Source of the DNA: JALOPX01 sp041309605
GTDB lineage: Bacteria > Krumholzibacteriota > Krumholzibacteriia > Krumholzibacteriales > Krumholzibacteriaceae
Direction: 5' to 3'
Assembly (NCBI GenBank): GCA_041309605.1
Contig: JBFYZH010000036.1
Span: forward strand, 42,971 to 106,970
Length of the DNA: 64,000 nt
Positions 51,536-60,828 of this stretch are shown here, one piece after another (position 1 is the stretch's first letter; every line of letters starts with the position of its first letter). The translations under genes were made by a program, and so were the position numbers. The notes under the pieces were generated by a model. That model did not search any database. It was given only the letters and a program-made list of their open reading frames with translations, and was not told the origin of the DNA.

Positions 51536-52222
51536 ATGGCGATTGAAGAATTGATGCGACAGTCGGACCCGGACGCGCCTTGCGGCGATTTTGAGCTGCT
51601 CCCGGGCATGGGCGATCCGGACAGGTTCGGCATTTCGACGGTCTCGAGCCGCGAAGAAAGAAGACAACGGGAGGAAAACTTCAGAAAATGTATCCAGGTG
51701 TCGTATGTGAGGGGAATGCAGAAGGGGCTTGAAGAAGCGGATTCCTGGAGGAGGAAAGCAGCCGGAGAGGTCATGTCGCTTTCCGCCAGCATAAAGGATG
51801 CGACGAGGACCTTCAGGGTGGAACTGGATAAATGCCTTCTCGATCTTGTGGCGGGGATGGCGGCCATGGTCGTCAAACACGAAATATCGGAAAACGTAAG
51901 GGTGTGCCTCAAGGGACAGATAGAAGCGTGCCTGGAGCTCATGGACAGGGAACTTCCGGTACGGATAAGATTGAACCCGCTGGACGCGGACCTGCTCGAC
52001 GAACTGCTCTCGGGCGACAGCGATCTCGCCGGGCGGCTGGCCGATGTAAAAGTGGTCAGGGATCAATCCGTCGATCGCGGGGGGTGTATCATGGAGACGG
52101 CCCGCAGGGCGCTTCATGCCACGATATCGGGGCAACTCGAACAATTGAAAAAGATACTGGAAAAGGAATATGGAAAGTCTGTTGAAGAAGAGATGGACCA
52201 GGCTTCAAACCGCCCTCGCTGA
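51536..52222 (+). CDS. fliH: Flagellar export regulator FliH
   Basis: Regulates and positions the export ATPase FliI. It has 228 residues. The fold plan is typical: a disordered N-terminus, a coiled section (REERRQREENFRKCIQ, YVRGMQKGLEEADSWRRKA) and a V-ATPase-E-like C-domain (VRIRLNPLDADLLDELL, VKVVRDQSVDRGGCIMET). Identity is always low in this family; position between fliG and fliI secures the call. Its last 53 bases overlap fliI. Confidence 0.87.
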   Translation: MAIEELMRQSDPDAPCGDFELLPGMGDPDRFGISTVSSREERRQREENFRKCIQVSYVRGMQKGLEEADSWRRKAAGEVMSLSASIKDATRTFRVELDKCLLDLVAGMAAMVVKHEISENVRVCLKGQIEACLELMDRELPVRIRLNPLDADLLDELLSGDSDLAGRLADVKVVRDQSVDRGGCIMETARRALHATISGQLEQLKKILEKEYGKSVEEEMDQASNRPR

Positions 52223-53504
52223 ATCGTCGCCCGTGGAGGAAAGCGGTTTTGTCGCCGGAATGATCGGCCTTGTTGTCGAAGTCGAGGGGATAAAGGCCTC
52301 GGTCGGCGATATGTGCAGCATAGAAACCGGCAGGCACGAGGATCCGCTGATCGCGGAAGTGGTGGGCTTCCGCGATGAAAGAATCCTCCTCATGCCGTTC
52401 AGCCAGGTCATCGGCATAGGCGAAGGAAGCAGGGTCTTTCCGGCCGGCAAGCCTATGAGCATCCCGGTCGGCGACAGACTTCTCGGAAGGGTTATCGGGG
52501 CGATGGGAGAACCCATCGATAACAGGGGCGACATATCGACCGGAGAGTGGAGGACTACGGACAATATAGCGCCCTCTCCTCTTGACAGGAACCCCATATC
52601 AAGGATGATGGAAACGGGGGTAAAAGCGATAGACTCCATGTTGCCGTGCGGGATGGGACAGAGGATGGGCATCTTCGCCGGGAGCGGAGTCGGAAAAAGC
52701 GTTCTCCTCGGCATGATATGCCGGAACGCGATCAGCGACGTCAATGTCATAGCGTTGATAGGAGAAAGGGGACGTGAAGTCCGGGAATTCATCGAAAACG
52801 TCCTCGGAAAGAAAGGGCTGGAAAAATCGGTCATCGTCGCCGTGACGTCCGACCGGAGCCCGGTAATGAGGGTGAAAGGCGCCGAAACGGCGATGGCGAT
52901 AGCGGAGTATTTCAGGGACAGGGGACGAAACGTGATGTTCATGATGGATTCGGTGACCAGGTACGCCATGGCCCAGCGCGAGATAGGACTCGCTGTCGGA
53001 GAACCGCCGACGGCGAGGGGGTACACTCCTTCGGTGTTCGCGAAACTTCCGGCGTTGCTGGAAAGAGCGGGAAACGGGGCTTGTGGAAGCATCACCGGAT
53101 TTTATTCTGTTCTCGTGGAGGGCGACGACATAAGCGCCGACCCGCTTACCGACGCCATCAGGGCCATCCTCGACGGGCATATCGTTCTTTCCAGGCGTCT
53201 GGCCAACATGAATCAGTACCCGGCGATCGAGATACTCGAAAGCATCTCGAGGCTCGCCCCGGTCTTCCTGAACGGCGAACAGAAGGAGCGACGCGACAGG
53301 GTGATGAAATGGATGTCGGATTACAGGGAGGCCGAAGATCTTATCAACATCGGGGCGTACGAGCCTGGGAGCAATCCGTCGATTGACAAGGCGATCGAGA
53401 TGAACGGCGGCCTGCGGGATTTCTTCCGCCAGGATATCGCCGAACACGTGTCGTTTAGGGATACCGAAACCGCGCTTGCCCTGATAGCCGATGGAGTGAG
53501 CTGA
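52170..53504 (+). CDS. fliI: Flagellum-specific ATPase FliI
   Basis: Drives or assists type III export of flagellar parts. It has 444 residues, normal. The Walker A loop is GSGVGKS at 171-177. Further motifs are IGERGREVREFIEN, MMDSVTRYAMAQREIGLAVGEPPTARGYTPS and the C-terminal GAYEPGSNPSIDKAIEM. The ATG at 52170 is kept because a later start would remove the N-terminal segment that binds FliH. The overlap of 53 bases with fliH is larger than usual. Confidence 0.97.
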   Translation: MESLLKKRWTRLQTALAESSPVEESGFVAGMIGLVVEVEGIKASVGDMCSIETGRHEDPLIAEVVGFRDERILLMPFSQVIGIGEGSRVFPAGKPMSIPVGDRLLGRVIGAMGEPIDNRGDISTGEWRTTDNIAPSPLDRNPISRMMETGVKAIDSMLPCGMGQRMGIFAGSGVGKSVLLGMICRNAISDVNVIALIGERGREVREFIENVLGKKGLEKSVIVAVTSDRSPVMRVKGAETAMAIAEYFRDRGRNVMFMMDSVTRYAMAQREIGLAVGEPPTARGYTPSVFAKLPALLERAGNGACGSITGFYSVLVEGDDISADPLTDAIRAILDGHIVLSRRLANMNQYPAIEILESISRLAPVFLNGEQKERRDRVMKWMSDYREAEDLINIGAYEPGSNPSIDKAIEMNGGLRDFFRQDIAEHVSFRDTETALALIADGVS

Positions 53505-53505
53505 G

Positions 53506-53973
53506 ATGAAACGCAGGGTCCGCAAACTGCAGAAAATCGCCAGATATTTCGAGCAGAAAAAAATGATGAGTGTTGCGGAGCTGCGCAAAGCCGGGATTAA
53601 GAGAAGCGCCGAAGAGAAAAGGCTCGAAAACTGGTACTTCCTCAAGAACGACCACATGGAAGATTGCGTCCGGGCGATGTCGGAGACTATCGACTTGGGA
53701 CGCGCGGCGAGATTCCACGGCGAATGCAGCTTCTTCGATCGTGGTATAGAAGGCCAGAAGATCGCGGTGATCGATGCCGTCAATGAGGAAAAAGCAAGCA
53801 GGGAAGAGGTCATCCGTGACTCCGTGACTCACAACATGTGGGAGAAGGTCGTTCTCAGGAACGTGGAAACCCTTCGCAGGCATATTGAAAGCAGCCAGGG
53901 CAGGACGGCCGACGACCTTGCTCTCGTACACTCCCGCCACAAGGATGCGGACGGGTTCAAGAGCCGCCGGTAA
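53506..53973 (+). CDS. fliJ: FliJ-like flagellar export protein
   Basis: Probable soluble coiled-coil part of the export gate, 155 residues. It starts one base after the fliI stop. The sequence is helical and charged (RVRKLQKIARYFEQKKMMSV, EEKRLENWYFLKND, VTHNMWEKVVLRNVETLRRHI), like FliJ, which has very low identity between phyla. Position at the end of the fliH-fliI pair supports the name. The operon ends here. Confidence 0.75.
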   Translation: MKRRVRKLQKIARYFEQKKMMSVAELRKAGIKRSAEEKRLENWYFLKNDHMEDCVRAMSETIDLGRAARFHGECSFFDRGIEGQKIAVIDAVNEEKASREEVIRDSVTHNMWEKVVLRNVETLRRHIESSQGRTADDLALVHSRHKDADGFKSRR

Positions 53974-53975
53974 AA

Positions 53976-54013
53976 GGGAAAATATGATCCCGCGCCCGGG
54001 GTAAATTTTTCCC
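53976..54013. repeat. Tandem GGG...CCC palindromes upstream of the fliK-fliO operon
   Basis: Two motifs of 16 bases: GGGA-N8-TCCC at 53976-53991 and GGGGTAAATTTTTCCC at 53998-54013. Their centres are 22 bases apart, two helical turns. They lie about 120-155 bases before a sigma-54 promoter, where activator sites are usually found. Confidence 0.5.
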
Positions 54014-54131
54014 GATTGTACGAATACACCGCAAGTAACGTATTATCGGCGACGATGAGCATCTCCTTTAACTAATTCTAAAACAATCCGTTCAAACGGT
54101 CCATTCCCCCGGCAGGCCGGGATTTTTTCGG

Positions 54132-54147
54132 TGGCATATCCCTTGCG
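54132..54147 (+). promoter_or_regulatory. Sigma-54 promoter of the motE-fliO operon
   Basis: TGGCATA-N4-TTGCG fits TGGCAYR-N4-TTGCW, with GG and GC 10 bases apart. The transcript would start near 54158, 59 bases before the first ATG. Confidence 0.8.
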
Positions 54148-54216
54148 CTCGGACATTACCGGTAAAAGACGGATAATCCGTTACCGTAACGGGAAAAGAA
54201 GAAATATTGAGGAGTT

Positions 54217-54744
54217 ATGAAAGAAGTAATCGCGGTTTCCATGCTCAGCTTCGTCCTGATATCGATGGGCGCCCTTTACTCCATGGGTTTTCTCAGGTTC
54301 GGCCCGGAAGTGCCGGTACTGGAGACGGCCGTGGACACGGACAAGGTCACCCTGGCGAAGGTCCAGTTTCAGGCGATCGAAACGCAGAAGATCAATCTCC
54401 AGAGAAGCGTCGCCGAAATGCTCAGCCTTCGTAACGACATGGAACTCGAAAAGAGGATCGTGGCCGACATGCGCCGGGAACTCGAGGGGTATCTTGCGAA
54501 TATCACCGAAGCCTCGGGACCCGCGGACACCGTTCATGTGGAACAGATAGCGAAACTCGCCAAGTTGTATGATTCCATGAAACCGGAAAGCGCCGCGCCG
54601 ATAGCTTCGTCGCTGACGATGGACCTGCTGGTCGAGATCATTTCCTCGATGAAGGACAAGAAAGCGGCAAGACTGATGGCGGCACTTCCTCCGGAATTGT
54701 CGGCGGAAGTAAGCCGAAGATTGGGGACGAGGTCGGCTCTATGA
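54217..54744 (+). CDS. MotE/FlbB-like flagellar protein
   Basis: Probable periplasmic coiled-coil protein anchored by one N-terminal membrane segment (about 5-25), 175 residues. A long helix follows, then a C-terminal block like the MgtE N-terminal domain (LAKLYDSMKPESAAPIASSLTMDLLVEIISSMKDKKAARLMAAL). This is the layout of MotE and of spirochaete FlbB, which organise stator or cage parts. It has the same place, just ahead of fliK, in many clusters. Its stop overlaps the fliK start. Confidence 0.78.
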   Translation: MKEVIAVSMLSFVLISMGALYSMGFLRFGPEVPVLETAVDTDKVTLAKVQFQAIETQKINLQRSVAEMLSLRNDMELEKRIVADMRRELEGYLANITEASGPADTVHVEQIAKLAKLYDSMKPESAAPIASSLTMDLLVEIISSMKDKKAARLMAALPPELSAEVSRRLGTRSAL

Positions 54745-56261
54745 ACGTGACCGCAAATGTAACGGGCAAAGGACACAAGGCCGCCGGCAGAAACAACGGA
54801 ACGGCGCTCGCTAAAAAATTGTCCGTATCCGGGGACGGATCGCTCGCGATGAGCTCCTTCATCGATCTTGTCGCGCCCCGCAATATTCCCGCCAGGCAGA
54901 AGGATGTCCCCGCGGGTGAGGCGGCACGGCCGCTCGGAAAAAGCGCGCGGGCGGGTAATCCGATCCGGGCGGAAAAGGCGAATCCGGACAGGATCATCAC
55001 CGGCGGGATCATGCGGGATTCGCAAACAGCGAAAGCGGCCGGATCGCTGCTCGAGTCGGTGGACAGGATCGTCGAGGGAATAAGCGGGCGGATACTTGAA
55101 GCGGGAAGCCCGGCGGAATTTCTCGCGGAACTTCTGAGCGGGGAAAACAACAATTCCACGACCGCTCGCGCTCAAACGGGTTTTCAGCCCGGGAAGACCG
55201 CGAACGCGGGAACGGAAAGGAATCCGGCGGAAAATCGCATGTTTTCCCGAGATGTGAATGCAAACATCACTCCGCCGCACAGGGGGGAAGTCCCCGCTGA
55301 AAAGGTCAGGCCGGAGGAACGGATGCCTTTGACAACGCCGGCGGAAGAAAAACCGGCGTCCGCGGGCTCTCCCGAAAACACGCTCCGTGTCAGGGAAGTA
55401 AAGGAGCGGAATTCCGCGGCAATCGCGGTGGAAGCGGCATTTGCAGATTCGATCCGCACGCGCGGCACCGAGGGGTCGTCATGCATGCCGGGTTCCCGGA
55501 TGGAACAGGCGATGGGAGATTCGGGCAAATCGGCCGGTAAAGAGAGAAAAGCGCACGTTTTGACCATAAAGGCAGGCGATACCGGCGATTCGATACGGGA
55601 AAGCCGGCTGTGGCCCGGGGGCGCCGGCGGAACGAAGACCGGCAACGACGGGACAAATCGTCCTCCGGAAAATCGGGACGCGGATCACGGCGGTCCGGGA
55701 ATATCGATCCGCGCTGAAAAATTCCGCCCCGGCGCCGCTGCGGAAATCCTCCACGCGGAACAGGGCCGCGATGTATCCGGAACGGTAATGAACGCGGGGC
55801 ATGTTTCGGGCGGTCCGGCGCCGGTCCATAAATTGAACATCGAACAGAAAATAAATGTCGTTGAAAACGCCGAAAGAGGCGTTGTCGAACAGATCGCGCA
55901 AGCAGTCTCGAGGACGGGAAAAGACGAAATAAAGATCCGCCTGTTTCCGCCCGAGCTCGGAGAGATGAAGATCAGCGTATCGATTAAGGACAGGAAAGTA
56001 AAAGCCTCTTTCATAGTTGAATCCGCAGCCGTGAAAAATGCAGTGGACAGCGGCACCGGCAGACTCGCCCAGGCCATATCTCAGGAGGGTTTTACCCTCG
56101 AGAACCTCGATGTTTCGGTAAACGATTCGGAGAAACATGCCGGGTGGAACGGTCCGGATGAAGAAACCGTGGCCGGAACGGCCCACAGGAAGGACGCGGT
56201 CGCCGCCGGCAGACATTGGACGGGGACTCGGTCCGCCGATGGAATAGATCTGCTGGCCTGA
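54741..56261 (+). CDS. fliK: Hook-length control protein FliK
   Basis: Molecular ruler that sets hook length and switches export specificity. It has 506 residues. Most of the protein is low-complexity, rich in Gly, Ala, Arg and Pro, as expected for a ruler. The C-terminal Flg_hook domain is well kept: DEIKIRLFPPELGEMKISVSI, VKASFIVESAAVKNAV, and LAQAISQEGFTLENLDVSVND. The start overlaps the previous stop by 4 bases. The ruler part is long, which fits the large hook protein in this operon. Confidence 0.9.
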   Translation: MNVTANVTGKGHKAAGRNNGTALAKKLSVSGDGSLAMSSFIDLVAPRNIPARQKDVPAGEAARPLGKSARAGNPIRAEKANPDRIITGGIMRDSQTAKAAGSLLESVDRIVEGISGRILEAGSPAEFLAELLSGENNNSTTARAQTGFQPGKTANAGTERNPAENRMFSRDVNANITPPHRGEVPAEKVRPEERMPLTTPAEEKPASAGSPENTLRVREVKERNSAAIAVEAAFADSIRTRGTEGSSCMPGSRMEQAMGDSGKSAGKERKAHVLTIKAGDTGDSIRESRLWPGGAGGTKTGNDGTNRPPENRDADHGGPGISIRAEKFRPGAAAEILHAEQGRDVSGTVMNAGHVSGGPAPVHKLNIEQKINVVENAERGVVEQIAQAVSRTGKDEIKIRLFPPELGEMKISVSIKDRKVKASFIVESAAVKNAVDSGTGRLAQAISQEGFTLENLDVSVNDSEKHAGWNGPDEETVAGTAHRKDAVAAGRHWTGTRSADGIDLLA

Positions 56262-56290
56262 GAAGACCGGCGGTCGTCAGGAGGAATATT

Positions 56291-56938
56291 GTGGAAGTAA
56301 CCAGCGTGAATTCAAGTACTGCGGCTTCGACCGAATCGCAGAACGGCATTCTGGATAAGGACGATTTTCTCAAACTGCTGGTCACGCAGTTGAGCCATCA
56401 GGATCCCATGGAACCGATGGATAACAATGAATTCATCGCCCAGATGACCCAGTTCAGTTCGCTCGAGCAGCTCGCGAATATCGCCAGCGGGATCGATTCG
56501 AACGTCCTGCTGACCCAGTCGATGAACAACGCATTTTCGACGACACTGATAGGCAAGAATGTGGTGATTCAGGGCGACACGGTAGATGTCGGGGAAAACG
56601 CGGCCACATCATGCGGATTTTACGCGTCATCCGCCGGAACGGCGGAAGTGACGATAACGGATTCCGAGGGAAAGACTGTCAGAACGCTCTCGGTTCAGGC
56701 TGACGGCGAGGGATATGTCGACGTCGAATGGGATCTGAAGGACCAGGATGGAAACGATGTGTCGAATGGATCCTATTCCGTCAGCATCAACTACACCGGA
56801 GAGGACGGGATACAGAAGGAAGTGTCGCCCTTCATAACGGGCAGGGTGACGTCTTTGAAGTTCATGAGCGGCAACGCATATCTTACTGTCGGAGGCCGGG
56901 AGTACAACCTGGCACAGGTAATCGAAGTTTCCGAGTAG
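56291..56938 (+). CDS. flgD: Flagellar hook cap protein FlgD
   Basis: Scaffold for hook assembly, 215 residues. The N-terminal motif LDKDDFLKLLVTQLSHQDPMEPMDNNEFIAQMTQFSSLEQL is the FlgD signature. It continues with the FlgD Ig-like domain (ATSCGFYASSAGTAEVTITDSEGKTVRTL and VEWDLKDQDGNDVSNGSYS). The frame is open to 56216 inside fliK; the GTG at 56291 has AGGAGGA 5 bases upstream. The Ig domain is of the same type as the C-terminus of the propeller protein at 13988. Confidence 0.94.
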   Translation: MEVTSVNSSTAASTESQNGILDKDDFLKLLVTQLSHQDPMEPMDNNEFIAQMTQFSSLEQLANIASGIDSNVLLTQSMNNAFSTTLIGKNVVIQGDTVDVGENAATSCGFYASSAGTAEVTITDSEGKTVRTLSVQADGEGYVDVEWDLKDQDGNDVSNGSYSVSINYTGEDGIQKEVSPFITGRVTSLKFMSGNAYLTVGGREYNLAQVIEVSE

Positions 56939-56989
56939 ACGGACGGTGAAAAAGACCGCGTGCGCGGTCGCAAGGAAGGAGACCCGGAG

Positions 56990-58996
56990 ATGCTGAGATC
57001 ACTATTCGCGGGAGTAACGGGACTGGCCAACCATCAGTTGAAGCTCGACGTCATAGGCAATAATATCGCCAACATCAACACGCTGGGATTCAAGGCCAGC
57101 AGGGTGACTTTCAGGGAGATGCTTACACAGACCATAAGGGGCGCTTCGCGGCCTTCCGAGGGAACCGGCGGCACGAACCCGCAGCAGATAGGTCTCGGTT
57201 CCTCGGTCGGAAGCATAGACACGAATTTTTCGCAGGGCAACATGCAGATCACCGGGATAATGACCGATCTCGCCATAGAGGGCAAAGGCTTCTTCATCAT
57301 GAGCGACGGGTACACCCAGTACTACACGAGGGGCGGCGCATTCAGTCTCGACGGCCTGGGGTACATGGTCAATCCGGGGAACGGATACAAGCTCCAGGGG
57401 ATCATCGCAGACAGTTACGGCAATATCCAGCAGGGACAGGGGGTCGAGGATATAATGATCCCGACCTCCCTGATCGTTCCGGCCAGAGCCACGAGCGAGA
57501 TAGAGATAGACGGCAATCTTCCCTCGACAGTCGAACCGCAGGCGACGATCACGAGAACCGGGACTTTCATGGCGGCTGCCGACGGGACTGACGATCTTCT
57601 CGAACTGTTCTCCGGCAACGACAGGTCGATAGGGTTGAACCTCAACGACGCCATCACCATTCAGGCCAATGTGGGCGGAACGGTCGTCGAGGGAGAATAT
57701 CTGGTGACGTCGACGAGCTCGCTCCAGGCGCTTGTGAGCGCGATACAATCGGCGCTGCGTCAGGGCGATCCCGCGGCTGCGGTTCAGATCAACAGCGTAG
57801 GGGCGATCGAGGTGACCGCGGGAACGATGGGGATCGACGATTTGCAGATTTTCGTCGACGGCAGTTACCAGTTCAACGAGGAATTCTTCAGCATCCCGGA
57901 CATCGCCGCGGGGTCGACCCAGGCGGCGAACAACGCCCTGAGGACTTATGCGACGACGGAAGATCTGCTGGCCGATCTTTATGTCAACGGATCGAGACTT
58001 GATATAACGGACGGCTATCTCGAAGTCGACGGGGACGTCGGAGCCCAGGATATGGATAACGAAGGGTTCGACGTCAACGTCGGCGCGACGACGCTGGGCG
58101 ACCTCACCGCCCTGATGGAGACGGTATTCGATCTGCCGGCCGGGAATGTCGAAGTCGACGGCAGGGGACGGATCGTCGTCACCGGAGCGGTCGGTGAATC
58201 GTTCGAGATAGCCAATATCGACGTGATCCAGGACGGCGATTCGTTGTCGGCTTTCACGTTTACTCCGATACAAAACGCCGGCGACGGGACGGATTTCAAC
58301 ATGACGTCGATCATATACGATTCCCTCGGTAACACTCACAATCTTTCGCTGATCTTCACCAAGGTTCCGGATGAAAATGTCTGGAACTGGCAGGCCGAGG
58401 TGGACGGGGTCGCCCAAATAACCGACGGGGCGAGCGGAGTGGCCCGTTTCACCGAGGGAGGGCTTTTATCATCGTTCACCACGAACGGGGCTTCGGGACG
58501 TATCGAGATAAATTTCGGGAACGGTTCCGAAAACTCGTCCGTTATTCTTGATGCCGGGGAAATAGGTTCGACAAACAGCCTCTCACAGTTCAATTCAGCC
58601 TTTTCGGTGAGGATGAACGACGTCGACGGAATGGGAATGGGGATCCTTCAGACGATTTCCATCGACCGCAACGGCATCATCAACGGGCAGTTTTCGAACG
58701 GTACGAACAGGGATCTCGCGCAGATAGCGATGGCCGATTTCAACAACCCCAGCGGGCTGAACCGGGTCGGCGAAAACATGTTCATTTTCAGCCCCAACAG
58801 CGGTACGGCGAATCTCGTGTTCGCCGGCACGAACGCCAGAGGGATGATATCGCCGGGAGAACTGGAGATGTCCAACGTCGATCTGGCCGGCGAGTTCACC
58901 GAGATGATCGTCGCCCAGAGGGGTTTCCAGGCGAACGCAAGGATCATATCGGTCGGCGACCAGATGCTGACCGAACTGGTCAATCTGAAAAAGTAG
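56990..58996 (+). CDS. flgE: Flagellar hook protein FlgE
   Basis: Hook subunit, 668 residues against about 400 in E. coli. The N-terminus has MLRSLFAGVTGLANHQLKLDVIGNNIANINTLGFKASRV. FlgE-typical parts are FFIMSDGYTQYYTRGGAFSLD and, near the end, GELEMSNVDLAGEFTEMIVAQRGFQANARI. The extra length is in the exposed middle domains (about 200-430). The ATG at 56990 begins the family N-terminus; the frame is open to 56960. Confidence 0.96.
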   Translation: MLRSLFAGVTGLANHQLKLDVIGNNIANINTLGFKASRVTFREMLTQTIRGASRPSEGTGGTNPQQIGLGSSVGSIDTNFSQGNMQITGIMTDLAIEGKGFFIMSDGYTQYYTRGGAFSLDGLGYMVNPGNGYKLQGIIADSYGNIQQGQGVEDIMIPTSLIVPARATSEIEIDGNLPSTVEPQATITRTGTFMAAADGTDDLLELFSGNDRSIGLNLNDAITIQANVGGTVVEGEYLVTSTSSLQALVSAIQSALRQGDPAAAVQINSVGAIEVTAGTMGIDDLQIFVDGSYQFNEEFFSIPDIAAGSTQAANNALRTYATTEDLLADLYVNGSRLDITDGYLEVDGDVGAQDMDNEGFDVNVGATTLGDLTALMETVFDLPAGNVEVDGRGRIVVTGAVGESFEIANIDVIQDGDSLSAFTFTPIQNAGDGTDFNMTSIIYDSLGNTHNLSLIFTKVPDENVWNWQAEVDGVAQITDGASGVARFTEGGLLSSFTTNGASGRIEINFGNGSENSSVILDAGEIGSTNSLSQFNSAFSVRMNDVDGMGMGILQTISIDRNGIINGQFSNGTNRDLAQIAMADFNNPSGLNRVGENMFIFSPNSGTANLVFAGTNARGMISPGELEMSNVDLAGEFTEMIVAQRGFQANARIISVGDQMLTELVNLKK

Positions 58997-59004
58997 GTCT
59001 TTAG

Positions 59005-59253
59005 ATGATAAGGGTGACCAGGCTTGACGGAAGACAGATAATCATCAATTCGGATCTGATCGAAACGATCGAGGAGACTCCGGATACGATAGTGAGTTTC
59101 ACGACCGGCCGGAAGATGATGCTCAGGGACAGACTGGAGGATGTCCTCGCCCTGGTCATGGAATATCGCAGCCGTTTTCCGATGTATGTCATACCGGCCG
59201 GGGTGGAGGATGCAAGGCACGGGCATGAATTTCCCGGCCGGAACCCGGAATAG
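59005..59253 (+). CDS. flbD: Flagellar protein FlbD/SwrD
   Basis: Small protein (82 residues) of the FlbD/SwrD family, found between flgE and motA in many bacteria; in Bacillus it raises stator power. The motif MIRVTRLDGRQIIINSDLIETIEETPDTIVSFTTGRK is almost the family consensus. It begins 8 bases after flgE. Confidence 0.92.
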   Translation: MIRVTRLDGRQIIINSDLIETIEETPDTIVSFTTGRKMMLRDRLEDVLALVMEYRSRFPMYVIPAGVEDARHGHEFPGRNPE

Positions 59254-59287
59254 CTCGAAGAACGAACGCGGGCAGCGGGAGGATTAA

Positions 59288-60067
59288 GTGGATTTTGCGA
59301 CGATCATAGGTCTCATCGCCGGATTCGGCCTTGTTGTCCTCGCGATCCTGCAGGGCGGAAACGCCATAGGGTTCGTCGACATACCGTCGGTGCTGATGAC
59401 GATCGGCGGCGGATTGTCGGCCACGCTAATCAGTTTTCCGCTGAAGTCCATGACGAAGCTGTTCAGCGTGACCCTCAAGACCTTCCTGCACAAGGAAAGA
59501 ACGCTGGCCGAGACGATCGAGGCGATCGTGAAGTACGCCGAAAAAGCCCGCAAGGAGGGAATGCTGTCGCTCGAGGAGGAGGCAGGCAACGAGACGGATA
59601 CGTTTTTAAAAAAGGGACTGATGCTCGCCGTCGACGGCACCGAATCGGAGCTTCTCGGCGCTATCATGGGCAACGAGATGACTGCGCTCGAGTCAAGGCA
59701 CGAGGAGGGCCAGAATATCCTGAAGACCATGGCAACATTCTTTCCGGCGTTCGGTATGATCGGAACCCTGGTCGGGCTCGTGCAGATGCTCAGCCAGATG
59801 AACGATCCGAGCAAGATAGGACCCGGGATGGCCGTCGCACTGTTGACGACCCTGTACGGGGCGGTGGTCGCGAACCTCGTGTGCCTTCCGCTTGCGGAAA
59901 AGCTGAAGGGAAGATCGCAGAAGGAACTCGAGAGGATGGAACTCGTTCTGGAAGGGATCATGGCGATAAAGTCCGGCGACACCCCGAGGGTTGTCGGCGA
60001 AAAACTCAAATCGTTCATATCGCCGAAGGAGCGGGCGTTGATGGACAAGGATGACGGCAAGGAATGA
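59288..60067 (+). CDS. motA: Flagellar stator protein MotA (PomA-like)
   Basis: Ion-channel stator subunit, 259 residues, four membrane segments. It resembles PomA of sodium-driven motors more than E. coli MotA: it is shorter, starts MDFATIIGLIAGFG, and has FPAFGMIGTLVGLVQMLSQMNDP and GPGMAVALLTTLYGAVVANLVCLPLAEKL. The charged loop that meets FliG is around residues 85-110. The GTG start follows GGGAGGA. The last four bases overlap motB. Confidence 0.94.
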   Translation: MDFATIIGLIAGFGLVVLAILQGGNAIGFVDIPSVLMTIGGGLSATLISFPLKSMTKLFSVTLKTFLHKERTLAETIEAIVKYAEKARKEGMLSLEEEAGNETDTFLKKGLMLAVDGTESELLGAIMGNEMTALESRHEEGQNILKTMATFFPAFGMIGTLVGLVQMLSQMNDPSKIGPGMAVALLTTLYGAVVANLVCLPLAEKLKGRSQKELERMELVLEGIMAIKSGDTPRVVGEKLKSFISPKERALMDKDDGKE

Positions 60068-60828
60068 GAAGACGGAAGAAAAGCGGAGGCGGAGACGCGG
60101 GCGCGCCGGCATGGATGGTGACGTACGGCGACCTGATGTCGCTGCTCCTGTGTTTTTTCATCATGCTGGCGGCCATGTCGTCCATATCGGAGTCGAAATA
60201 TAAAAAAGCGGTCGGGTCGTTGCTGGGAGCGCTGGGCGTAATGACGTTCGATACGTCGGCCATAAAGATGGAGCAGCTTCCGAAGACCGGAAAGTACGAG
60301 GAAGAGATAGAGCGCATCAGGGAGGAGTTCAACGATTTCGAGAAATATATAGAGGAAGAGGGATTGCAGGACGCAGTTGAAATCGTCGAAACGGACGAGG
60401 GTATGCTGATAAGGATGGAAGATCCGGTCCTGTTTCCATCGGGTGAATCCGAGATGAACGAGGGAGGCAGGGAGATCCTCAGGAAACTTTCCTCCGTTCT
60501 CCTTGAATTCGATTCGAACGTGAGGATCGAAGGGCATACGGACGATGTGCCGATCAGCACGCCGAAATTCCCTTCGAACTGGGAACTGTCCGCCGAAAGG
60601 GCGGTGAAGGTTCTTAAGTATATCAACGGTTTCGGTGTTCCGGGGAAAAAGCTCACCGCCATCGGCAGGGGGGAGTACTCACCCCTGGTGGATAATACAA
60701 CACCGGAGAACAGGAGCAAGAACAGGCGGGTCGAAATATTCGTAGATTACAAGGCAAGGCTGAAGAAGGAAAATCTAAGGGGCGTGCCTTCCGGGGAAGG
60801 TATTAACGAGGAGGAAAATGATGGATGA
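60064..60828 (+). CDS. motB: Flagellar stator protein MotB (PomB-like)
   Basis: Stator subunit that carries the ion-binding Asp and anchors to peptidoglycan, 254 residues. The membrane segment has WMVTYGDLMSLLLCFFIML with the predicted ion-binding Asp23, as in PomB. The plug follows, then an OmpA-like domain (RIEGHTDDVPI, NWELSAERAVKVLKYI, NRSKNRRVEIFV). Sodium use is suggested by the PomAB pattern but is not proven by sequence. It overlaps both motA and fliL. Confidence 0.94.
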   Translation: MRRRKKSGGGDAGAPAWMVTYGDLMSLLLCFFIMLAAMSSISESKYKKAVGSLLGALGVMTFDTSAIKMEQLPKTGKYEEEIERIREEFNDFEKYIEEEGLQDAVEIVETDEGMLIRMEDPVLFPSGESEMNEGGREILRKLSSVLLEFDSNVRIEGHTDDVPISTPKFPSNWELSAERAVKVLKYINGFGVPGKKLTAIGRGEYSPLVDNTTPENRSKNRRVEIFVDYKARLKKENLRGVPSGEGINEEENDG

